A program made the translations under genes and the position numbers. From VAZQ01 sp963817135 (lineage in GTDB: Bacteria > Pseudomonadota > Alphaproteobacteria > Rhizobiales > Xanthobacteraceae), in the NCBI GenBank assembly GCA_963817135.1, contig CAWFNG010000013.1:434001-498000 (forward strand): a stretch of DNA of 64,000 nucleotides, given 5' to 3'. The notes beneath the pieces are model-generated. The model did no database searches, was not told where the DNA came from, and saw nothing but the letters and a program-made list of their open reading frames with translations. This document shows positions 45,005 through 53,664 of this stretch, piece after piece. Positions within the stretch are counted from its first letter, which is position 1; every line of letters starts with the position of its first letter.

Positions 45005-46495
45005 ATGCTTGCTTGGAATAAGAGCCAATCCAAGTTGCTAATACGGCAGCTGCTGATAAGGCTGCGGGGGGTCTCTGCGACCATCAGGGATAAAGTGCGG
45101 GCTCTTACGGATCAACTTTTTACCGACCAATTCGGCCGGTTCGACCTCCGCCTGTTTTTCGTCTTTCTGATCGTCAACGGGTTGGTGTTGTTTAATGCCG
45201 TCTTCCACGACCCATTCGTCCAGTATGACGCTGGTGGGCATATCGCGTATGTGCTCGCTTTAGCTGAGCTCCATCTACCTACGTCCAGTGAATCGACTGA
45301 ATTTTTCTCGGCACCGCTGCCCTATGCCTTACCGGCTCTCGCCAAGGCCGCCGGGCTGAGCCTATGGTGGGCGATAAAGCTCGGCCAGATGTTCAACGTC
45401 GTGCTCTCGGTAGGCATCACCAGCTTGCTGATCGTCCTTTGTCGCTCTGCGAAACCGGATGACGGTGACCTAGCTCTGATCGCGCTGATGTGCCTCGGGA
45501 TGCTGCCCGTCTACTATAGGACCATGGCTTTCATGCGCGGGCGAGCCCTACGTGGCCTTCCTGACGCTAGCCGCGATAGCGGCGACCTCCCGTGCCCTCA
45601 CCGCCAGCAGACGCTCGCTAAGCGATGCGGTCGTGCCGGGGTTATGCTGGGGGCTGCTGTTATTGGCAAGGCAGTGGGGCGCGCTGGCCGCAGCAGGGCT
45701 GGCGATAGGCGTATGGCTGACGGCACTTCGGGAGCGGAGCCGCCATGACGTTGCCATCGGGCTGATCGCGCCATTGGTCGCGCTATTAGTGAGCGGCTGG
45801 TTTTACGGCTGGTTATGGATAAGTCATGGCAGCCCGATCGCCTTTAATACATCTCCGACCACGCAGTGGGTGCTCTACAATCAGCCCGTTGATTTCTACA
45901 TTGGGACCGGCAATGGGCGCCTTTTCACCGATCCCGTTGAGCCGTCGTTTCCCAATCAATTGATCCCTATTTTTTATGCCGAAACGTGGGGCGATTACTG
46001 GCATTATTTCTTGGACGTCGCAAACCCCAGCACCGCAAATCCCAGCAGGAGTTATCTGGGCCGCGTGAACCTGGTCGGGCTGCTGCCGACCGCGTTGGCG
46101 CTGGTCGCGTTTGGCACAGCTGCAGTCAGGCTCCCGGCGTTTTTAAGGGGCGGCGCGCCGGTCACGCCCCGCGAGATTATCCCGGTCATGGCCGTGTTGG
46201 TCATCGGCGTTTCGGCGCTCGGTTATCTGTGGTTCCTCATCAGATATCCAGTCCCGGGACGGGCGATACCATCAAAGCGACGTACATGCTGCATGTCTTC
46301 GCTCCGCTGGCATTCTTGACCGCTGACTTCGTGCGGCGAATTCGTGTGCCGCCGACCGCGTGTGTTATCGCGTGGGGGCTACTTATGGCGCACAATGCGC
46401 CAGCTTTGATCACGCGCCATGGTATTGGCGCGCCGAAAGTGTCAGAAGAGGCGGTCTATCTTCACATGCTGGGCCGCCAAGTCCCAAGCCCGTGA
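45005..46495 (+). CDS. GT-C-fold membrane glycosyltransferase-like protein (frameshifted)
   Basis: LRLFFVFLIVNGLVLFNAVF is the first helix, followed by the loop motif FVQYDAGGHIAYVLALAEL (acidic Y-D-x-x-x-H), as in GT39-like enzymes. After an indel near 45540 the frame continues in VAIGLIAPLVALLVSGWFYG, AFNTSPTTQWVLYNQPVDFY, IPVMAVLVIGVSALGYLWFL; after another near 46262 in DTIKATYMLHVFAPLAFLTA to the stop at 46495. About 495 residues with roughly eight to ten helices. The tail of the middle part is duplicated at 43113-43359. The 240 bases upstream (44766-45004) show no clear gene. The sugar and acceptor are unknown. Confidence 0.8.
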
Positions 46496-46556
46496 GCATT
46501 GCGAACGACACTGCGTGATGAGTTTTCTGCCGGTTCCCGGAGCAAGGAGGTTTCTC

Positions 46557-46688
46557 GTGAGGAATGGCTCGAATAACTTCGAAGCAATAACTGCGTATCC
46601 AGACCTTGCGAGATTGTTGAGCTGCATGCCAGGGAAAGTTGCGGTCAGACTAGGTCTGGACGTCCAGTATGTCTATCAGCTTTGTTGA
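46557..46688 (+). CDS. possible small protein (43 residues)
   Basis: A GTG at 46557 is preceded by AAGGAGG at ideal spacing. The frame (RNGSNNFEAITAYPDLARLL, then a tail ending YVYQLC) has no recognised motif. Apart from this ORF the 384-base gap 46496-46879 shows nothing. The SD is the only positive evidence; a remnant of a larger gene is equally likely. Confidence 0.25.
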   Translation: MRNGSNNFEAITAYPDLARLLSCMPGKVAVRLGLDVQYVYQLC

Positions 46689-46879
46689 GGCGGATATTGT
46701 TGAGTTTAGAACCGCGACTGGAGTTACTGCTCGCACCATACCGGGCGGCATGTGGGCTACAGGACACCAAAGACAAGCTCGCAGATTGACATGTCAAAAC
46801 GGGCGGTGCAATTTTACGGCTGTTGGCTAGTTATGGCCCAATGTGATGGCAGATGCACTAGAAGGCAGGCTCGTATTAA

Positions 46880-47917
46880 ATGATCATCGAATTATGGAAG
46901 ATGCTTCCGGCTGGCGTGCGCGCCAGCGTACAACCACTGCATCGGCCGATCAGGAACTACATCAAGCGTTCCCATTGGCGCCACCAGGTCCTTGCACACG
47001 GGATGCAGCAGGACATCAAAATCTACAATGAACTCGCTGCCAATGCTTTTCGGCCAAAAAGTGTGTCGGTGCAAATTTCCCGCAGATGCAATCTGACCTG
47101 TTCCATGTGTGGTTGGGAAATTTGGCAACGCAATGAAGGCACCATGTCGCTTGAGATATTCAGGCGCGTGATCCAACAGATGAAGGCTTTTAATATCCCG
47201 TTGATGCAATTCAGTGCCGCCCAGGGCGAGCCGTTGTTAAATCCACGCGCTAAAGATTTTATCGCAATGGCAATGGATGCCGAGATTGGTATTATTCTCA
47301 ATACCAATTGTACTACATTGGGCAAGCGCAATATTGAAACGTTGGTTGAAGCTGCTAAACGCGGAAAACTCCGCATACAGGCTTCTTTTTCGGGCTATGA
47401 TAAAATTAGTCATGAAAACATTTATGTGGGATCAAAGTTTGAGGATACATCCCGCAAACTCAAAGCCTGTTACGAAGCATTTGCAAACGCTGGCGTAACG
47501 GATAAGTTTTTCGTTCATGGGATCATCCGTCAAGGCGACAAGCAAAAGCATCTGGATTATTTAGCCTCGCTTGGGGTTCCAGAAAAACTCACGCATATCC
47601 ATTATCCCGATAATTTTGCAGGCGTCATCAAGATTGATCGCCGGCGGAACTCATACCGGACAGACGAACAATTCAAGCTTCGTTCGCTTCGCTTATGCTC
47701 AATCCTTATTGACCAAATCGTGGTCTATGACGATGTGAGGTATCGGCTTGTGCCTGCCGCGACAGTGAAAACGTCATGAACATCGGCAACATCAAAACAC
47801 AGAACTCTATTTGAAATGCGCAATAGTCCCAAGTTTAAGAAGATGGTGAATGCTTTCATGATGAGAAACATAAAAGACATGCCACTATGCAACAAATGTG
47901 ACCTTCCTTATGGCTAG
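46880..47917 (+). CDS. radical SAM protein with SPASM-like C-terminus (frameshifted)
   Basis: SVSVQISRRCNLTCSMCGWE supplies the C-x3-C-x2-C cluster motif. LMQFSAAQGEPLLNPRAKDF, IILNTNCTTLGKRNIETLV and RIQASFSGYDKISHENIYVG form the barrel. The original frame ends at 47779, but the shifted frame near 47735 reads SACACRDSENVMNIGNIKT, and after another indel near 47810 FEMRNSPKFKKMVNAFMMRN with MPLCNKCDLPYG to a stop at 47917. That is a SPASM-type end (C-x-C and L-C-N-K-C). It lies in the AT-rich block. It resembles, but is not close to, the enzyme at 34476. Function unknown. Confidence 0.82.
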
Positions 47918-48235
47918 ATATTGGACAAATTATTCCTAATTGGAATTGTCATAATTCTTTTCTTTAATGCGCTTGGCATCGAGATCTGCGGCAGACAATC
48001 TGCGGACGCTCGGCGAATTACCGAGAGACGGAGTAATTTATTGAATCAGGAAATTGAGTGCGAGGAATTCAACTGCTGAATTCCGAAAACCAGCAGTGCA
48101 AGCGCTACCAGATCGTATTCAAGCCACCAGGTCTATCGCCACCGATTTACAGCGGTCAGCTCGATTACATGTGGGACACTTGCAGCCAATTGGGTAGCGC
48201 CACCTTCTCACGGCGCACATCGGTAGCAGACCCGG
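47918..48235. other. intergenic region, 318 bases, AT-rich, no gene recognised
   Basis: The stretch between the radical SAM gene and the end of the cytidylyltransferase has stop codons in all frames at short intervals, apart from an uncharacteristic plus-strand frame (48058-48390) that runs antisense into the next gene. No hairpin or repeat stood out. Confidence 0.4.
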
Positions 48236-48928
48236 TCAAGGCGGATTGGTTAACGCCTGTTTTGCCAAAAGCCCTTCAGCAAGAAGAAAGTCATCTTCGT
48301 CGTCGATGTCGTGACATTCCAGACCCAGCATCGGAACGAAGGCCAACGGTGGAACATAAAGGCAATATCCTTTGTGCTCATATTCCGTGAGCACCTTTGA
48401 GTGAGAAATAACAAAAATAATGAAATTGACGTAGTCGAATGGCTTTAGGTCCTGGGTTCTGGGCGACCTTCCCGCAGGATCAAAGTTTTTTGGTTGCCCG
48501 TCAAAGATTAGATGCCTTCGCAGGCGCGTTGTCGTGAATAGCGTCGCATCGGAAGGGCCGCATGCATAAGCAGTCAGCACACGATCAATCGTTGCTGTTT
48601 TCAGAAACGGAGCCGTCGGATTAATCACAACGATAGTGCTACACTTAATATGTTTCGCAAAATCGTATAGTATCTCGTCGGTCGTCACGTCTGACGTAGC
48701 GAGGACTGGGGACCTCATATAAGTTGCAACGCCTGTCGAAGCAGCAACTTCCGCAATCTCGGGACTCTCGGTATTCACATAGACCCGATCGAGCAAAGTC
48801 GACCGATGAGCCGTTTTGGCTACATACGTAACGAGCGGAACCCCTCCCAGGGGCCGCAGATTTTTTCGAGCCACGCGTTCACTTCCTAGGCGCGCCGGGA
48901 TGTAAGCGACCGCACCTAGCTTTGACAT
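48236..48928 (-). CDS. acylneuraminate cytidylyltransferase-like (CMP-sugar synthetase)
   Basis: 230 residues, intact. AVAYIPARLGSERVARKNLR with PLGGVPLVTYV is the N-terminal nucleotide-binding signature of CMP-NeuAc/CMP-Kdo synthetases. VYVNTESPEIAEVAASTGV, TIVVINPTAPFLKTATIDRV and FVPMLGLECHDIDDEDDFLL (metal-binding D-x-D) complete the fold. It would activate a nonulosonic acid (sialic, legionaminic or pseudaminic type) or a Kdo-like acid with CTP. No NeuB or NeuC-like gene is visible in the window, so the substrate must be made elsewhere or be different. The start lies inside the downstream edge of a truncated relative. Confidence 0.88.
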   Translation of the reverse strand: MSKLGAVAYIPARLGSERVARKNLRPLGGVPLVTYVAKTAHRSTLLDRVYVNTESPEIAEVAASTGVATYMRSPVLATSDVTTDEILYDFAKHIKCSTIVVINPTAPFLKTATIDRVLTAYACGPSDATLFTTTRLRRHLIFDGQPKNFDPAGRSPRTQDLKPFDYVNFIIFVISHSKVLTEYEHKGYCLYVPPLAFVPMLGLECHDIDDEDDFLLAEGLLAKQALTNPP

Positions 48929-49123
48929 GTTGATTGGTGCCTCGTCGAGATATCTTCAAATAAACTTTCCATCTCAGGCGTCACGACTTTTGCGTGGCCT
49001 TTCGACCACGCCGCAGCACAGCTTGATTCGAACCAGGCCGCCTTCAATGCCGTCAAACGGCCGCGTATTCTTTTGAGAAACCCGCTCGCTGCCTCGCCGA
49101 GTGGGCAAGATGGCGACAATCAT
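48916..49123 (-). pseudogene. truncated cytidylyltransferase-family fragment
   Basis: The ATG at 49123, directly after the stop of the capsule-type gene, begins IVAILPTRRGSERVSQKNTR followed by PFDGIEGGLVRIKL, the N-terminal signature of another CMP-sugar synthetase subfamily. After about 35 residues the frame is lost; the neighbouring frame (KVVTPEMESLFEDISTRHQS) runs to 48916. The body of the enzyme is missing, and the complete gene follows at once. It is a relic, probably of a deletion between two different synthetase genes. Confidence 0.7.
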
Positions 49124-50587
49124 TCAGGCAGCATCCACGCGCCGGCCAGTTGCGGCACGCTTGAGGGCACGCAGCGGCGCTGTCACGCGCCAGCTCGTCG
49201 AATTGAGGATCGCGTCCCGTTCGTTGCGCAGCGCGTTTCGCTCGGCCAGCATGTCAGCGCGCAGCACGTCCTCCTCCCATTGCTCGGTCTTTTGCAGGGG
49301 ACTATCCGCGCTCTGCGCCGTCCACGCCATCATCAGACGATCGGCGTCCGCAGTTTCAACAAATCCATCGATCGGCTTGACCGCGGACCGCGCTGCCTCA
49401 ATCCGCCGCGTCAGATAGTCCTTGAGCCAGCGGCCGTCGGTAAACAGTGTCGCGGGAACCAGATAGCGCTCCAGCAGCCAAGCCAGGAGCGCCTCCGACT
49501 TGCCGAATTGTCGTTGCCCGAGCCGATCGAAGAACGCTTCGAACGTCGGGGCATCTGCAAAATGGGATATCTCCGTCCCGGCTGGAGAGCCAACAATGCC
49601 GTCGAACAACAACGCCTGATGGCCGACGCCCGATGAAACAGTCCAAACGCCGTCGACCCGCGGGAGCAGAAACTGCGAAGGCGTCTGATACACCCTGGAT
49701 TCCTCAAAAAATATCATGTTTGGAAATGACAGACGCAACTGATCGAGGTTCGCGCAAGGGCCGGTTCGCAGCAGAACTGGCTCGAAAAATGGATGCTCGG
49801 TGACGATGACCCCGACATCTGCAGGCGCGGCTGCCAGAACGTCGTACAGAAACTCAAACTGGGTGCGATAATCTGATTGCGCATCGAAGAAGACCTCATT
49901 CGATGTCTGCAATGGCAGCAGAAAGACCCGATCAAAATGCCGTCGCAAATCCAACGCGGCAAAGGGATCCAGCAATTTCAGACGCGCCGCCATGGTCGAA
50001 CGAAATGCCGACACCAGAGCACGTCCTTCGAGCGTGACTGGGTAGGCCAAATCCTTCCCGTTGACTTGCGCAATGGCCGATCGGCCATGTGTGCCCAGAT
50101 GGTCGAAATACAAGCTGAACGGATAAGGATCCTTTGCAAAATGACCGCGGTCGACATGTAGCCGAAGCGCACGCGGCCACAATGCAGACGCGTAATCGGC
50201 TTCCCCAGCAAAACCGATGACGACATCGGGCTCGAAGCCAGCAGCCTGGCTTGCGATAGCGTCCGCGATGACGTGAAGGGCCGGGAAATCCTCCCCACTC
50301 GCTTCATAGAGGATGCTGTCCAATGCTGTGGGAAGGACGCCTGTCGCCCTTATCTTTCGATATAGCGACACCTCATCCAGTAATACCAGCCGCAGCCCAG
50401 TCAGCAGCCGGACCTTGCCGCTTCCGATCGCCCAGTCCTTGAACCAGGCGCCTGTGATGAGCATGCACTCACACGACGCCTCTCGGTGCAGGGATTGCAG
50501 GAGCCTGGCAAGGATCTCGCTCCATGACAGTCCCTGGCAAGGACCGCGCTGATGCACGAGCGGGTTGACGATGCAAGCAATCTTCAT
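49124..50587 (-). CDS. capsule-type glycosyltransferase-like protein
   Basis: 487 residues from the ATG at 50587 (KIACIVNPLVHQRGPCQGLS). The middle has DVVIGFAGEADYASALWPR and RALRLHVDRGHFAKDPYPFS. The C-terminal half has DVGVIVTEHPFFEPVLLRTG, FEESRVYQTPSQFLLPRVDG and WTVSSGVGHQALLFDGIVG, an S-S-x-x-G-x-x-A-L-x-x-G pattern like the capsule synthesis (KpsC/KpsS-like) transferases that use CMP-sugars. The last 30 residues, DAILNSTSWRVTAPLRAL, form a tail common on polysaccharide glycosyltransferases. Its place directly upstream of the CMP-sugar synthetase genes supports use of a CMP-activated acid (inference). Confidence 0.75.
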   Translation of the reverse strand: MKIACIVNPLVHQRGPCQGLSWSEILARLLQSLHREASCECMLITGAWFKDWAIGSGKVRLLTGLRLVLLDEVSLYRKIRATGVLPTALDSILYEASGEDFPALHVIADAIASQAAGFEPDVVIGFAGEADYASALWPRALRLHVDRGHFAKDPYPFSLYFDHLGTHGRSAIAQVNGKDLAYPVTLEGRALVSAFRSTMAARLKLLDPFAALDLRRHFDRVFLLPLQTSNEVFFDAQSDYRTQFEFLYDVLAAAPADVGVIVTEHPFFEPVLLRTGPCANLDQLRLSFPNMIFFEESRVYQTPSQFLLPRVDGVWTVSSGVGHQALLFDGIVGSPAGTEISHFADAPTFEAFFDRLGQRQFGKSEALLAWLLERYLVPATLFTDGRWLKDYLTRRIEAARSAVKPIDGFVETADADRLMMAWTAQSADSPLQKTEQWEEDVLRADMLAERNALRNERDAILNSTSWRVTAPLRALKRAATGRRVDAA

Positions 50588-50944
50588 ACGCCCTTGTCCA
50601 AAATTGTCGGTATCCTGCGTGCGACTTACGAACCCCGGCAAAACAACGCTATCTCTGTCAACCTTTCCGAAACATTACAAGCAGATTACCGCGGGCATAA
50701 AAATTGCATAAACGCTGCACTGCTCATTGTGGACGGCGATGCGGTTTTTATTCAGCCAAAAACCGGCGACCGCCTTCACGCTTACGAGGACGATTACGCT
50801 AGATCGGCAAACCACTATAAAGGCGACCCGGACGGTGGCTACCGGGCTTTTGTGTTCACAAACTATGTGAGCGCCGAACAGATCGTTAAATTGCGGGACC
50901 GCGTGGAACGGGGGATATGGGCGGCACTCCGCATCCCCTTTTAA
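50552..50944 (+). CDS. hypothetical protein, possibly a fragment
   Basis: A 130-codon frame occupies most of the 412-base gap between divergent and convergent neighbours (50588-50999). Its later half reads like real protein (INAALLIVDGDAVFIQPKTG, GGYRAFVFTNYVSAEQIVKL) but matches no family I know. The first 12 codons overlap the start of the gene on the other strand, so the true start is uncertain. Confidence 0.35.
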   Translation: MHERVDDASNLHTPLSKIVGILRATYEPRQNNAISVNLSETLQADYRGHKNCINAALLIVDGDAVFIQPKTGDRLHAYEDDYARSANHYKGDPDGGYRAFVFTNYVSAEQIVKLRDRVERGIWAALRIPF

Positions 50945-50999
50945 CCCAAGTGCTGCTGCGCGGCGTTATGATCACTCAATTCGCCACTTCGTGCAGTTC

Positions 51000-53541
51000 T
51001 TAATCGATCAGCCCGCTGTTTGTCTGGACCAACTCCCTTAAGCGCAGCTTATCTGCGCGTTCTTTATCGAGATGACGGCATTGCGGGTGGTCGAATGGTC
51101 CAAAGTTGTAAGCAATTCGCGCGTCGAGACGGCCTCGAAAGAGAACCCCGGTCTGCTGCAGATTGACTGGAAGGAGACGCGTGTCGCCCGTCATCGACTG
51201 CAAGCGAAGACATGCGCTGTACTCGAATGGCAACGCCAAAAGGCTCCAGCCGGCACTCTCTGCTCGAACGCGCAGTGTCGGTCCTCGATCGACAACAACC
51301 TCGACTGCTGTTGCCGGAACAAGCGGAAAGCTTAATTGCTCCTCCGCGACCGCGTCACGCTCCGGATCGAACGAATCTTGACTGAGACGTTCGAGCGCTG
51401 CCACGGCAGTCGTGACCGGCATTACGTGCACCGGGGAATATTGGCCAACATTCACGCCATCGAGACGAAAAATTCGCAGAGGCGTGGTCCCGGCACTGGT
51501 TTCATAAATCAAAACACCGGCTGGAATTTTCTCAACGTCGGTAACAACCAATCGAACACCGGAAAGCCGTGCAATGCGCAGATTGAAGACCCGTAGGGGG
51601 AAGTGGGATTTATCGTTGATCGGATCTGCCTTGTTGGCAAAAAACGCGTGAAGAAACGCAAAGGTCACGGGCGATGTCCAGTGCCAGTGTTCGTTAGTAA
51701 TGGGAATGTCAAAAGGAAGTAAATCCATATAATGGTCGTTACCGAGGAACGTTCGGTAGTGTCCTATGAGCACGTCCGAGATCGAACCGGGCCCGCCCAG
51801 CCATTGCACGCCAGGCGGTGCATTGATTGCCGGAAGTACCAACACCCGCCCGCGGAACGGTCCGCCTTCGTGCAGGCCGACCTCGCGCTTGAGCAGCTGA
51901 ACGGAAGGCGGCTCTGCCGGCGGATATAGAACACCTTCATTTGGCGGTGTAACACGGATGTAGTTGACGAGGGCAACTCCCGCTACGCTCCAATAAATCA
52001 ACGGCCTAAACGGAAGGAGCAGCTGCGGTGATCCGACTGCGGCTATGGCACTGATGCCCTGTAACCACGCCTTCAGCCAACGATCTACGCACGCAAATAG
52101 AAAAACACAGAAAAGACTGAAGAAAAAAATCAAAAATGGCTCATGAAATACCTCGGAATAGAACATCGAAATGGGGAACCGGATAGTCAGGGCATTCATC
52201 GCACCCAGGCTTAATATTCCGATCTCGCAAACAATTACCGCAATCGCAAAACGCCTCAATGAGGCTGGCCCTGTAACTATCGACACTATTAATGTAATAA
52301 TGGAGAGGATCATAACGGCGCAGGCACGCAAATCATTGCGCAGGAAAGCGCCCGCCATCGAAGATCCAAGCAAGAGCTGCTTGCTTGGAACAGGGGGGAA
52401 CAGATGAATAAAGTACGAGCTAAATGTATATGAGTATAGATTTGGCAAGAAGCTTGCAAAACCTGTCAAGACGAGCACCAGCCCGAGCGCTCCGCCAGAA
52501 GCAAGCTTCCAATAGAATTCTGTCTTGGTGGTGGATGTAACAAGGAAAGCGGCGCAATAAAGGAGAATTACGGGTATAGTAAAAATTGCACCTTGAGAAA
52601 ACGCCAGCAGAACGAGCGCGCACAAAAATGAAAAACAGAAAGCCAAGGTGAGGTTCGCCGAGGCAGTCGGGCGCTGCCCCAAAAACAAGAATGATATTGC
52701 ACATAATAAACAGAGAAGCCCGACTTCGTACCACCACAATCCGAGGATGAGCTGGTTGGTAAACAGGAAAGGCGGAACTACGTACAGAACTTTATCGAGT
52801 CCGGCAGGGACTGTAACGATCAACGAGCTAAGTCCGGCAACGAGAACTCTTGGTATGGGACGCAATCCAACCCAACCGGCAAGGAACCAGAGCATGAGAA
52901 ATGTAATCAGGAAAAAACAGGCGACTGCCAATTCGATTTCGCGACCGGGAGCAATAACATGAGACAGGCCTAAAATCGGCGCCAAGTTGCCGTTGAGCGG
53001 AACCTGCATTGCGAAATTGTTCAGGATATTGCCGGCAAGAGAAAAGAAGGGCGTGCCCCAATTTATGTCATAGTCGATGGCTGCCTGATGCCAGTGTTGA
53101 TCGAATTGGCCGGAGAGATGCCACTTGGATCGAGCCAAGAACAACGCGAACGCCAGGACACAAAAGGCAGCGATCAGGCCGGCCTGTACATACTCTCGGT
53201 CGACTCTGCGTTGAATTTTCCTCTCAAAAAGGAGCTTGGCAGCATCGGTCGCAGTCACTCTCCATAGCGATCTTGCCGGAGCTGGAGGGAGGATGGATTG
53301 CTGCATTTCTCGTGACGACCGAACTGATCGCACAATCGTCGAAAGCAAGCACCTGATAAGCCCAGCTGCAAAAAATCAGCAGCCAAATCCAGTGGAACGC
53401 CTCCAAGCGCTTGATGCGGAAAATCCGATAAAGAATAAAACTCTCATTCTCGCCGAGCCCGATATAAGGCCCGACCAGCGTGATAGCGACCAGCGCCAAC
53501 AACGTCAGCTGCAATCCAATAAAGAAACGCGGTCGGATCAT
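51000..53541 (-). CDS. large polytopic membrane protein, tandem copy 1 (frameshifted)
   Basis: The ATG at 53541 opens RPRFFIGLQLTLLALVAITL and GPYIGLGENESFILYRIF. An indel near 53335 interrupts the frame, which resumes at RSVRSSREMQQSIL and stays open to 51000, about 846 residues. Roughly twelve helices (to about residue 500) are followed by a C-terminal extracytoplasmic domain (VQLLKREVGLHEGGPFRGRV, TSPVTFAFLHAFFANK, LRIFRLDGVNVGQYSPVHV). The first loop has DYDINWGTPFFSLAGNIL. Layout and context fit a GT-C-type glycosyltransferase or polysaccharide polymerase, but no specific family is recognised. It is a diverged tandem copy of the next gene. Confidence 0.8.
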
Positions 53542-53664
53542 CAGGCCTTTCCAATTCCGGGGCCCGATGCGTGGGCTGATCTTGAATTAAAAGATTTGCT
53601 CGATATGCCGATCATCTAGAAACCTCGTCTATCGCCCGCAAAAATGAGCGCGCCATTACGCCGC

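Noticed and set aside
48058..48390. 110-codon plus-strand frame in the AT-rich gap
   Set aside because: Its second half is antisense to the intact cytidylyltransferase and its first half has no motif or SD.
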